DNA of 6,658 nt. It comes from Clostridia bacterium (GTDB lineage Bacteria > Bacillota > Clostridia > UBA1381). Shown here piece after piece: positions 1 through 6,217 of the stretch (within the stretch, counting starts at the first letter, position 1; each line of letters starts with the position of its first letter). Location of the stretch: NCBI GenBank assembly GCA_900770405.1, contig CAAGKL010000246.1:1-6658 (forward strand), written 5' to 3'. A program made the position numbers and the translations under genes. A model generated the notes under the pieces. The model did not search any database. It was not told where the DNA came from and saw only the letters and a list, made by a program, of their open reading frames with translations.

Positions 1-83
1 GAGTAAAATGCCGACTGCGATATGCCGGTCTGCTTGATCATTTCCCGCAGAAAATTACCAAACGCCTTTTCATTTTTGGCCAT
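1..83 (-). CDS. N-terminus of a helix-turn-helix (XRE-like) regulator, truncated by window edge
   Basis: Only the first 27 codons are visible. They read MAKNEKAFGNFLREMIKQTG and then ISQSAFY before the window ends. The pattern of a short charged start, a helix with FxNFLREMIKQTG and then ISQSAF resembles the first two helices of an XRE/Cro-type helix-turn-helix domain (typical form: lLRelreekGlSQ..lA). The start at 83 is supported by a strong ribosome binding site, GGGAGGTGA, ending about 5-8 bases upstream; the other ATG at 73 is in another frame and too far away. An extended -10 promoter and an inverted repeat lie just upstream, consistent with autoregulation. It is probably a DNA-binding regulator, but with so little sequence the family call is tentative and the target unknown. 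It stands apart from the CDF gene behind it, because a strong terminator lies between them. Confidence 0.6.
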   Translation of the reverse strand, partial: MAKNEKAFGNFLREMIKQTGISQSAFY

Positions 84-99
84 CCGCTTCACCTCCCGA

Positions 100-123
100 T
101 TAGTATGTATGTGAGCATACTAA
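100..123. promoter_or_regulatory. Inverted repeat, candidate operator of the left-edge regulator
   Basis: TTAGTATG (100-107) and CATACTAA (116-123) are perfect 8-base inverted arms separated by 8 bases. The arms cover the -10 box and the predicted start site of the regulator gene. A further partial copy of the arm (CATACG, 124-129) follows directly. A dimeric repressor bound here would block RNA polymerase. Autorepression by the encoded HTH protein is inference from position. Confidence 0.5.
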
Positions 124-145
124 CATACGTTTAATAAAAAATCAA
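117..145 (-). promoter_or_regulatory. Promoter of the left-edge HTH gene (extended -10)
   Basis: Read on the minus strand, TTGATT (-35, 140-145) is followed after 17 bases by TAGTAT (-10, 117-122), preceded by TGT, which gives an extended -10 element. The start codon lies about 34 bases downstream of the -10 box. Confidence 0.55.
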
Positions 146-183
146 GCACTTTAAGAAAATTCATCTCAAAATACATCAAAAAC

Positions 184-226
184 GAAAAAACCAGCCATAT
201 CAAGATAACTCTTGAAAATGACTGGT
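184..226 (-). terminator. Strong intrinsic terminator after the CDF transporter gene
   Basis: On the minus strand a long hairpin forms from ACCAGTCAT (226-218) and ATGGCTGGT (198-190) with one G-T pair. An inner perfect stem CAAGA (214-210) and TCTTG (205-201) closes a GTTA loop, and a small internal loop (TTT against AT) separates the stems. Six U residues (190-185) follow, then CG and five more U. On the plus strand the right side is also T-rich (TCTTTTT), so the element may act in both directions, but no plus-strand gene ends here. It lies about 70 bases past the CDF stop; I see no gene in those 70 bases. Confidence 0.85.
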
Positions 227-297
227 CTTTTTACTTTCCTATTCGGTTTCCATATCTCTCCGTTAAGGACATCCCGCTTTAGCTGCCTGCCTTTTCA

Positions 298-1464
298 TCA
301 ATACACGGTATCGACAGTAATTACGCAATTATACTTTGGGTTCGCCGCGGAGATAATCTGCGAAATTTCGGCAGTAATTTTTGCCGCGTCGCTGATGAGC
401 GCGGGCGGAATTTCGATGTCAAATATAATATTTATGCGATTTTCGCCATCGGTCATACGGAAATCGTGCATACCGAGCCGATCGTCATACCCGCGCACCA
501 CGGCGCGCACCTCATCCCGGATTTTATTCGTCGCCGCGCAGTCGGTCGCGACGGGATCCATATGGATAACGGTGTGAATACCGGTTTCGGCGGCAATTTT
601 GCGTTCAAGCGCGTCAATGACCTCGTGCGTGCTGACAATATCCGCATCGGCGGGAACCTCGGCGTGGATTGACGCCATAGCCCTGCCCGGGCCGTAATCG
701 TGCACGATCAAATCGTGCGCGCCGCAAATCCCCTTGCCACCGAGCACAATTGCGCGGATTTTCGCGCACAGCTCGGGCGACGGCGGCCCGCCCAGCAGCA
801 GCCCGATGGTGTCGGACGCGACGCTTACGCCGGTTTTCATAATCAAAAGCGAGACCAGCGCGCCGCAAATCCCGTCGAGCACCGGCAGCTTTAAAAGACT
901 CGCCGCCGCGCTTGCTATGATAATTGCCGCGGTTGCGGCTGCATCGCTCAGGCTGTCCTTCGCCGAGGCGAGCAGCACCGAGGAATTGACCGCACGCCCG
1001 AGATAGCCGTAAAAGTGGTACATATACAGCTTTATCGCGATTGAAAGGCACAAAACCGCAATCAGAACAGGGCTGAGCGAAGTCGGCTCGGGGGCTATGA
1101 TTTTTGCCGCCGAGCTTTTGAGCAGCTCAAAGCCGAGCATAATCGTGATAAATGCGACAATCAGCGAGGATATGTACTCCGACCTGCCGTGACCGAAGGG
1201 GTGCTCGCGGTCGGGGCGGCGGTTGCTCAGCACCGCACCGAAAATCGCGACAAGCGCCGAGCCGCAGTCGGACAGATTATTCACCGAGTCGGAGACGATC
1301 GCGATACTGCCCGAGAGCATACCGATTATGAGCTTGAACACGAACAGGAAAATATTGCACACAATCCCCAAAATCCCGCCGAGAATGCCGTAGCGCTCGC
1401 GCACGGCGGTGTCCGACGTGTTGGCGAAATTCGGGATAAAGCGCCGTAAGAGAAATCTGACCAT
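298..1464 (-). CDS. Cation diffusion facilitator (CDF) exporter, predicted Mn2+ type with doubled C-terminal domain
   Basis: This is a 388-residue inner-membrane divalent cation/proton antiporter of the CDF family. Six hydrophobic segments lie near residues 25-50, 52-75, 99-118, 128-150, 161-187 and 195-214, with the family loop HPFGHGRSEY at 88-97. The transport-site positions are N62 and D66 in segment 2 (SDSVNNLSD) and D170 and D174 in segment 5 (KDSLSD). Zinc CDFs normally carry His-Asp and FieF carries Asp-Asp in segment 2; an Asn-Asp/Asp-Asp quartet is the arrangement of Mn exporters such as MntE. Residues 225-305 fit the usual cytosolic dimerisation domain, and 312-388 look like a second, diverged copy, which makes the protein longer than the usual 300 or so residues. 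The start is supported by AAGGGAG 8 bases upstream. It has its own promoter over the end of the PHP gene and a terminator behind it, so it is likely transcribed alone. The family call is firm; Mn preference is inference. Confidence 0.93.
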   Translation of the reverse strand: MVRFLLRRFIPNFANTSDTAVRERYGILGGILGIVCNIFLFVFKLIIGMLSGSIAIVSDSVNNLSDCGSALVAIFGAVLSNRRPDREHPFGHGRSEYISSLIVAFITIMLGFELLKSSAAKIIAPEPTSLSPVLIAVLCLSIAIKLYMYHFYGYLGRAVNSSVLLASAKDSLSDAAATAAIIIASAAASLLKLPVLDGICGALVSLLIMKTGVSVASDTIGLLLGGPPSPELCAKIRAIVLGGKGICGAHDLIVHDYGPGRAMASIHAEVPADADIVSTHEVIDALERKIAAETGIHTVIHMDPVATDCAATNKIRDEVRAVVRGYDDRLGMHDFRMTDGENRINIIFDIEIPPALISDAAKITAEISQIISAANPKYNCVITVDTVY

Positions 1465-1483
1465 AATAAAAGCTCCCTTTTTG

Positions 1484-1516
1484 CAAAAAATAAACAGCCG
1501 TAAAAAAAGCGACTGT
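1484..1516 (-). terminator. Hairpin with U-tract between the PHP and CDF genes (weak terminator or leader structure)
   Basis: On the minus strand ACAGTCG (1516-1510) pairs with CGGCTGT (1500-1494), seven pairs including one G-T, around a U-rich 9-base loop. The stem is followed by TTTATTTTTT. This fits a modest terminator for the aroF-pheA-PHP operon. It also lies at the predicted 5' end of the CDF transcript, so it may instead be a leader hairpin. The short leader rules out a yybP-ykoY-type manganese riboswitch. Confidence 0.45.
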
Positions 1517-1520
1517 AAAT

Positions 1521-1549
1521 ATAATATTCCAAAATCAGGATTTTGTCAA
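1521..1549 (-). promoter_or_regulatory. Sigma-A promoter of the CDF gene
   Basis: TTGACA (-35, 1544-1549) and TATTAT (-10, 1521-1526) are separated by exactly 17 bases on the minus strand. The -35 box overlaps the TGA stop of the upstream PHP gene (1546-1548). The predicted start is near 1514, giving a leader of about 50 bases. I see no clear operator, so regulation is not evident. Confidence 0.8.
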
Positions 1550-2247
1550 CTGTTTGCGTAAGGCAGAATCAGGCAATTGCCCGTCGAAAACAGGTAATCG
1601 CGCGATTTGATAATCCGCGCAAGGTCGTAGGAATTTTTGACCTCCTCGTTTGTGCGAAGCGCAATCTGCCCCTCGTGTCCGGGGTGGTGGAAATCCGTGC
1701 CGCAGCTGACGAGATAATCGTGCTCGGCAGCGTATTTCGCCGTGACCGATACGCGGGAATTGTGCCCGGGGTGCACATTGAACGCCTCAACGCCGTCAAT
1801 CGACCCAATCGGCGCACGGGACATACCGTCGCGGAAGGGGTGCGCCTGCAAAATCAGGTTGTCCTCACGGCTGAAATCGCGGTAAAATTCGGCAATTCCG
1901 CGCTCGAGATACCCGAACATAACCTCAAGGTCGCCCTCGCCGACGCCAAATACAAGGTAGTCGTTTTCATTCTCGCAAAAGCGCAACTCTACGCCGAAAA
2001 TCACGTTCAGCCCGAGCTTTTTGCCGTTTTCAAAAACCGTGTTGAAATCCTTCATAAACCCATCGATAAATGCATTTTTGCCCATTGCAAGCGCTTTTGC
2101 GGGCGTGAAATGGTTCGTAATGCAAAGACTGTCATAGCCGAGATTTTTGTAAATTTCCGCCATTTTGTCCGCGGGTATCTCCGAGCAGCTCGACGCCGGT
2201 GAGGTATGGGCGTGCATTTCGGTTTTAAAGCGATAATTTTCAAGCAT
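1546..2247 (-). CDS. PHP-domain metallohydrolase (putative phosphoesterase), third gene of the aroF-pheA operon
   Basis: This 233-residue protein is essentially a single PHP domain, a TIM-like barrel binding two or three divalent metals and usually hydrolysing phosphate esters. Ligand motifs are present in order: EMHAHT (H12, H14), ITNHF (H46), GVELRF (E87), AHPFR (H136), NVHPGH (H159) and CGTDFHHPG (D175, H177). The complete set suggests an active enzyme. No signal peptide or membrane segment is seen, so it is probably cytoplasmic. The start at 2247 was chosen because no start codon with proper spacing lies further upstream; it follows AAAGGAG by 12 bases and overlaps the end of pheA by 8 bases. 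Relatives include histidinol-phosphate phosphatases, YciV-type nucleases and many uncharacterised clostridial proteins, so the substrate cannot be named. Coupling to pheA suggests co-expression with aromatic amino acid synthesis. The family call is sure, the function is not. Confidence 0.9.
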   Translation of the reverse strand: MLENYRFKTEMHAHTSPASSCSEIPADKMAEIYKNLGYDSLCITNHFTPAKALAMGKNAFIDGFMKDFNTVFENGKKLGLNVIFGVELRFCENENDYLVFGVGEGDLEVMFGYLERGIAEFYRDFSREDNLILQAHPFRDGMSRAPIGSIDGVEAFNVHPGHNSRVSVTAKYAAEHDYLVSCGTDFHHPGHEGQIALRTNEEVKNSYDLARIIKSRDYLFSTGNCLILPYANS

Positions 2248-3064
2248 CGAACAAAACATCTCCTTTTTTGTATGAGCCGAGCACGCGCAGAAATTCCGTC
2301 CTGCTCCCGAGCTCGGAAAGCGCCGCACCGACCGCGCCGCCCTTGGCATCGCCGTCCATATCGATGAAAAACAGGTATCTGCCCAGGTGCGTTTTTATCG
2401 GCCGCGACTCAATTTTAATCATATTTATCCCGTGCCGCGCCAGAACGCCGAGCGCCTCGTAAAGGCTGCCGGGGCGGCTTTCGAGCTCGAACACGACCGA
2501 GGTCTTGTCCGCCGCGCCGGAAAACGGCTCGCGCGCAAGCGTGATAAAGCGCGTGGAGTTGTTTTTTTCATTGCCGCAGTCGGCTTTTATAATCTCGAGC
2601 GAGTAAAGCGGCACAAGCTCGGAGGAACCGGTCACCGCGAAGGGCTCGTCGGAGAGCGCTACGGTTTTTGCCGCGCTCGCGGTGGAGGCGGCATATTCGA
2701 TGGGCACGCCGTAGAAATCGCGCTCGAGCATCTGCGAGCACTGCGCAATCGACTGCGGGTGCGAGATTATCCGTACGATTTCCCCGGGCGTTACGCCGCG
2801 GCGCGCCAGAAGATTCTGCCTTATCGGCAATATCAGCTCGCCGGTGATGCTCAGGTTTTTGTACTCATAGAGAGCGTCGAGCGTGGCGTTGACGCCGCCC
2901 TCGATTGAATTTTCCGCCGGGACGATTGCCGCGTCGATTTCCGCAAGGCTGACCGCGCGGATCAGCGCATGAATCGACGCGTACGCCAGCATAGGCGTAT
3001 TCATATAATACTGCGATGCCGCAAGGTGCGAAAACGTACCCTGCGGCCCTAAATAACCAATCAT
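2240..3064 (-). CDS. pheA: Prephenate dehydratase with C-terminal ACT domain
   Basis: This 274-residue cytoplasmic enzyme decarboxylates and dehydrates prephenate to phenylpyruvate, the committed step to phenylalanine. It is the monofunctional form, with no chorismate mutase domain in front. The catalytic part begins at once with GPQGTFSH (6-13), followed by AENSIEGGV (50-58), ISHPQSIAQC (100-109) and NNSTRF (168-173), whose T171 matches the catalytic threonine of the TRF motif. A C-terminal ACT domain (188-274) carries GSLYEAL and IESRPIK (218-224), matching the ESRP element that binds phenylalanine for feedback inhibition. The ATG at 3064 shares ATGA with the stop of aroF (4-base overlap). 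It has only a weak ribosome binding site, so translation is probably coupled to aroF. In-frame upstream alternatives would lack the GYLGPQGTFSH alignment at the N-terminus. The enzyme call is firm. Confidence 0.96.
   Translation of the reverse strand: MIGYLGPQGTFSHLAASQYYMNTPMLAYASIHALIRAVSLAEIDAAIVPAENSIEGGVNATLDALYEYKNLSITGELILPIRQNLLARRGVTPGEIVRIISHPQSIAQCSQMLERDFYGVPIEYAASTASAAKTVALSDEPFAVTGSSELVPLYSLEIIKADCGNEKNNSTRFITLAREPFSGAADKTSVVFELESRPGSLYEALGVLARHGINMIKIESRPIKTHLGRYLFFIDMDGDAKGGAVGAALSELGSRTEFLRVLGSYKKGDVLFDA
2260..2265 (-). promoter_or_regulatory. Ribosome binding site of the PHP gene, inside pheA
   Basis: AAGGAG lies in the last codons of pheA on the minus strand. An ATG touches it directly (2259), too close to be used; the next in-frame ATG (2247) is 12 bases away and begins MLENYRFKTE. 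This decides the start, though the spacing is somewhat long. Confidence 0.6.
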
Positions 3065-4077
3065 ATTTCTTTGCCGATTGCGCTGCAAATCGGGTCGAGC
3101 TCGCGCATCAGCGTGTCAAACTCGTCGGGTGTGAGCGCCTGGTCGCCGTCGGAGAGAGCCTTTTCGGGGCAGTTGTGCACCTCAATCATAAGACCGTCCG
3201 CGCCTGCCGCAACAGCGCCCTTTGCAACCGGAGCGACATAGCGTGCCTTTCCGACCGCGTGCGACGGGTCGGCAATAATCGGCAGATGTGACAGCTCGTT
3301 CGTCACGGGGATTGCCGACAGGTCGAAGGTATTTCTCGTTGAGGGCTCGAAGGTGCGGATACCGCGCTCGCACAGGATTACGCGCTCGTTGCCCTCGGAC
3401 ATAATGTACTCTGCCGCCATCAGCCATTCCTCAATTGTCGCGGCGAGACCGCGCTTTAATAGAATTGGCTTTCCGCATTTTCCGACCTCGCGCAGGAGCT
3501 TGAAGTTCTGCATATTGCGCGCGCCGATTTGCAGAATATCGGCGTAGGAGGCAACAAGGTCAACGTCACGCGTGTGGAGCACCTCGGTACAAATCGGGAG
3601 TCCCGTCTCGTCGCCCGCCTTGCGCATAATTTTGAGCCCCTCCTCCTCGAGACCTGCGAAGGAGTAGGGCGAGGAACGCGGCTTGAACGCGCCGCCACGA
3701 AGAATATTTGCACCGGATTTTTTAACCTTTTCCGATACAAAAGTGAACTGCTCAAGACTTTCAATGGCGCAAGGACCGGCAAAAACGGCAAGCTTCTTGC
3801 CGCCGACCGAAACCTCGTCATTGATCTTGATTTCGCTCTTTTCTCTTATGAGCTCGCGGCCGGCAAGCTTGTAGGGGCGCGTGATGGGCACGACGTTCTC
3901 AACGCCCTCCATCATCAGCAGGTTTGCAACGCTGATGCGCCTTTTATCGCCGATTGCGCCGATGACCGTTTTCATTTCTCCGGAGATGGGATGAGTTTGA
4001 AACCCGAGGCTCTCCAGCTGCTTCTCAACCGCCTCAATCTGCCCGCGGTTCGCGTCATTTTTCATGATTATAATCAT
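3061..4077 (-). CDS. aroF: 3-deoxy-7-phosphoheptulonate (DAHP) synthase, type I-beta with N-terminal regulatory domain
   Basis: This 338-residue cytoplasmic enzyme condenses phosphoenolpyruvate and erythrose 4-phosphate to DAHP, the first step of the shikimate pathway. Residues 1 to about 70 form a ferredoxin-like domain (MIIIMKN to TRPYKLAGREL), as in Thermotoga maritima DAHP synthase, where it confers feedback inhibition by aromatic amino acids. The barrel follows with the metal ligands in place: C103 (AGPC), H273 (DPSH), E299 (IEVH) and D310 (LSDGDQ). Substrate-binding motifs are GGAFKPRSSPYSF (from 128), LLKRG (206-210) and CERGIRTFE (236-244). No chorismate mutase domain is fused. The ATG at 4077 was chosen over an in-frame GTG at 4086 because AAAAGGAG ends 10 bases before the ATG and only one base before the GTG. 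It is the first gene of a three-gene operon, and the leader is too short (about 30 bases) for a T-box or peptide attenuator, so control is probably allosteric or at the promoter. Confidence 0.96.
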   Translation of the reverse strand: MIIIMKNDANRGQIEAVEKQLESLGFQTHPISGEMKTVIGAIGDKRRISVANLLMMEGVENVVPITRPYKLAGRELIREKSEIKINDEVSVGGKKLAVFAGPCAIESLEQFTFVSEKVKKSGANILRGGAFKPRSSPYSFAGLEEEGLKIMRKAGDETGLPICTEVLHTRDVDLVASYADILQIGARNMQNFKLLREVGKCGKPILLKRGLAATIEEWLMAAEYIMSEGNERVILCERGIRTFEPSTRNTFDLSAIPVTNELSHLPIIADPSHAVGKARYVAPVAKGAVAAGADGLMIEVHNCPEKALSDGDQALTPDEFDTLMRELDPICSAIGKEI

Positions 4078-4112
4078 ACGGCACACACTCCTTTTAAAAA
4101 AATATTAAGATT

Positions 4113-4141
4113 AGTATAATACAAATTTCGCGTTTTAGCAA
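4113..4141 (-). promoter_or_regulatory. Promoter of the aroF-pheA-PHP operon
   Basis: On the minus strand TTGCTA (-35, 4136-4141) and TATACT (-10, 4113-4118) are spaced by 17 bases. A run of nine A residues (4144-4152) lies directly upstream of the -35 box and could act as an UP element for RNA polymerase. The predicted start lies about 30 bases before the aroF start codon. Confidence 0.65.
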
Positions 4142-4173
4142 TCTTTTTTTTTAATTATTGTCAATTTGCGGGT

Positions 4174-4200
4174 AATAACGCCGCAAAATCCGGCGTTATT
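4174..4200 (-). terminator. Hairpin at the end of the metal ATPase gene, likely terminator
   Basis: Ten-base perfect arms AATAACGCCG (4174-4183) and CGGCGTTATT (4191-4200) enclose a 7-base loop. On the minus strand the 3' arm ends in TTATT, but the next bases are ACCCGC, so the U-tract is short. On the plus strand TTATTTTAT follows. The TAA stop of the ATPase (4198-4196) lies inside the stem. It separates the ATPase transcript from the aroF promoter. Confidence 0.6.
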
Positions 4201-6196
4201 TTATGCGAAATGCCCTAAGCGCATTCATAACCGTGATTACGCACACGCCGACATCGGCGAAAATTGCCGGCCACATACCGCCGATTCCGAAGAAGGAGAG
4301 CACCATTATTCCGACCTTGATGCCGATGGAGAAGGTGACGTTTTGGTGCACGATGCGCATTACCGCGCGCGAAAGGCGGATCGCCTCGGGGATATGCGCG
4401 AGGTCATCACCCATTATTACGAGGTCTGCCGACTCGATTGCTGCGTCCGAGCCCGCCGCGCCCATTGCCGCGCCGACGGTTGCCGCAGCGAGTGCGGGTG
4501 CGTCGTTTATGCCGTCGCCGACAAAGAGCGTGTCCGTGAGCGCCTCAAGCCGCGAAAGCTTATCCTGCGGCATAAGCTCGCCGAACGCATTGTCGATGCC
4601 GACCTCGCGCGCCGCCTTGGCGACATTTTCCTTGCTGTCGCCGCTTAAAAGCATAGTCGACACGCCAATTGCGCACAGCTCGGAAATTACGGCTTTTGCG
4701 TTCGGCTTGATGTTGTCGCCGACGCCGATATAGCCGAAATATTTGCCGTCCGCCGCGACGTAAACCGCGATTTTGCCCGCATCGGGCGCGTCGATGCCGT
4801 TTTCGGTGAGCAGCTTTCTGCTGCCGACCAAAACCGTGATGCCGTCGATAACCGCACTCACGCCGCGCGCCGGAACCTCGGTTACATCGCCGATGCGCGA
4901 GCGGTCGGGCTCTTTTGCGTATGCCTTTTTGATTGCGGCGGCAATCGGGTGCGTCGAATCGCACTCGGCGAGCGCCGCATATTCGAGCAGACGCGCCTTT
5001 TCGCCGTTTGCGCGGATTTCGGTCAGAATAGGCTCACCGGTTGTGAGCGTGCCTGTCTTGTCGAAGGCGGCGGTTTTGACCTTTGCGAGATTTTCGAGCG
5101 CGAGCCCGTTTTTAATAAGTATACCGCGCGTCGAGCCCCTGCCTATCCCCGCGAAAAATGTGAGCGGGACGGATACGACAAGTGCGCACGGGCAGGAAAT
5201 TACAAGGAAGGTCAGCGCGCGCGTAACCCATACCTCGGGCGTCAGGAAGCCCAGGAACGAGGGTACGATTGCGACGAGCGCCGCCGCGAGCACTACCAGC
5301 GGGGTGTACACGCGTGCGAAGGACGTGATGAACCGCTCGGCGGAGGATTTTTTGTCCTGCGCATTCTCGGCAAGCTCGAGTATGCGCGAGAGCGTGGAGT
5401 CACCGAATTCCTTTGTGACGCGGATATTTACGGTTTTGTCAAGGCAAATCATACCCGAGAGCACATTCTCGCCTTCGGAAATTCTGCGCGGCAGGCTCTC
5501 GCCCGTGAGCGATGAGGTGTCGAAATTCGCCCCGCCGTTTAAAATCACGCCGTCGAACGCAACGCGCTCGCCCGCCGCAACCGAAATTATCGCGCCGGTA
5601 TGCACATCGCTGCAGGGTGCGGTCGTTACGCTGTCGCCGATTACGATGCGCACCGTGTCTGGGCGTATGTCCATAAGCGCGCTGATTGACGCCTCGCTTT
5701 TTTCGGTCGCGTTGTGCGAAATCATCTCGCCTACCTGATAAAACAGCATAACCGCGCAGCCCTCGAGGTAATCGCCGAGGTAGAATGCGCCGAGCGTTGC
5801 TATACTCATAAGAAAGTTCTCATCGAAAACCTTGCCGCGGAAAATATTTTTAACCGCGGTCAGAAGCACGTCCCCGCCGAGTATCAGATACGATACGATA
5901 AAGGGCGCGGCGAGAATTATGCCGCTTATGCCGTTTGCCCGCATAATCAGCCCGGCAGCGGCGAAAATGACGCCGAGCACAAGCCGTACGACCATAATTT
6001 TCGGGTCGTGGTGCTCCTCGTCCTCGTCGCAGCAGCCGCAGCCACAGGCGTGCGTATGCTCGTGGTGATGCTCGTACTCATCGTGGTGATGATGCCCGCA
6101 GCAGCAGTCGTGGTCGTGGTGGTGCTCGTGCTCGCAATGCTCGCTGTGATGATGCTCGTGCTCGGCAAGCTCGTGCGCTTTATGCATTTCTTTCAC
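4196..6196 (-). CDS. cadA: P1B-type heavy-metal export ATPase (Zn2+/Cd2+/Pb2+) with His/Cys-rich N-terminal tail
   Basis: This 666-residue membrane pump uses ATP to export soft divalent metals. Hydrophobic segments lie near 67-85, 89-108, 127-156 (two), 298-318, 323-352, 618-639 and 641-663. P-type motifs appear in order: TGES (231-234, actuator), CPC (335-337, metal site), DKTGTLT with phospho-acceptor D379, HP (416-417) and GDGINDAP (560-567). K627 in segment 7 and D648 in segment 8 (ADVGV) match the conserved Lys and Asp of the Zn/Cd/Pb subgroup typified by ZntA; the symbol is given at that family level. No HMA domain (GxTCxxC) is present; instead residues 5-63 hold 23 His and 8 Cys. The GTG start at 6196 is placed 9 bases after AAGGAGG; the ATG at 6187 would be 18 bases away, and upstream ATGs lie before the ribosome binding site, over the operator and promoter. 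Expression is probably induced by metal through an ArsR-type operator. The export direction and Zn/Cd choice rest on family knowledge. Confidence 0.95.
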   Translation of the reverse strand: MKEMHKAHELAEHEHHHSEHCEHEHHHDHDCCCGHHHHDEYEHHHEHTHACGCGCCDEDEEHHDPKIMVVRLVLGVIFAAAGLIMRANGISGIILAAPFIVSYLILGGDVLLTAVKNIFRGKVFDENFLMSIATLGAFYLGDYLEGCAVMLFYQVGEMISHNATEKSEASISALMDIRPDTVRIVIGDSVTTAPCSDVHTGAIISVAAGERVAFDGVILNGGANFDTSSLTGESLPRRISEGENVLSGMICLDKTVNIRVTKEFGDSTLSRILELAENAQDKKSSAERFITSFARVYTPLVVLAAALVAIVPSFLGFLTPEVWVTRALTFLVISCPCALVVSVPLTFFAGIGRGSTRGILIKNGLALENLAKVKTAAFDKTGTLTTGEPILTEIRANGEKARLLEYAALAECDSTHPIAAAIKKAYAKEPDRSRIGDVTEVPARGVSAVIDGITVLVGSRKLLTENGIDAPDAGKIAVYVAADGKYFGYIGVGDNIKPNAKAVISELCAIGVSTMLLSGDSKENVAKAAREVGIDNAFGELMPQDKLSRLEALTDTLFVGDGINDAPALAAATVGAAMGAAGSDAAIESADLVIMGDDLAHIPEAIRLSRAVMRIVHQNVTFSIGIKVGIMVLSFFGIGGMWPAIFADVGVCVITVMNALRAFRIK
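6008..6184 (-). repeat. Low-complexity coding tract for the His/Cys/acid-rich metal-binding tail
   Basis: Codons 5-63 of the ATPase are built almost only from CAC/CAT, GAG/GAA, GAC/GAT and TGC/TGT. His clusters (HHH, HHHH) alternate with acidic residues, and two Cys clusters occur: CCC at 31-33 and CGCGCC at 51-56. The plus strand shows imperfect GTGGTG/GTGCTC repeats. The tract may vary in length by slippage; that is inference. Confidence 0.85.
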
Positions 6197-6205
6197 GTTA
6201 ATCTT

Positions 6206-6212
6206 CCTCCTT
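6206..6212 (-). promoter_or_regulatory. Ribosome binding site that fixes the GTG start of the ATPase
   Basis: AAGGAGG on the minus strand lies 9 bases before GTG (6196-6194) and 18 bases before the next ATG (6187). The spacing favours GTG initiation. Confidence 0.8.
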
Positions 6213-6217
6213 GATTG

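Noticed and set aside
227..297. Open frame continuing after the CDF stop (tandem TGA TGA, then about 42 codons) and an 11-codon ATG frame overlapping the stop
   Set aside because: The longer frame runs through the terminator hairpin and has no start codon or ribosome binding site of its own; the 11-codon frame has no supporting signal. Both are most simply chance.
1543..2202. Long plus-strand open frame opposite the PHP gene, and others opposite pheA, aroF and the ATPase
   Set aside because: Antisense frames are expected in genes with strong GC-rich third positions. None shows a known motif or a ribosome binding site, while the minus-strand products have complete family signatures.
4159..4164. 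Perfect TTGACA on the minus strand upstream of aroF as an alternative promoter
   Set aside because: No acceptable -10 hexamer lies 16-18 bases downstream; the bases there are TTGCTA, which fit better as the -35 box of the promoter called at 4113-4141.
5714..6214. Plus-strand open frame opposite the His-rich tail, encoding a very hydrophobic Val/Ala/Leu-rich peptide
   Set aside because: It is the antisense of CAC/GAG/GAC codons in the ATPase, which necessarily read as GTG/CTC/GTC. It has no ribosome binding site and the minus-strand gene has complete P-type ATPase motifs.
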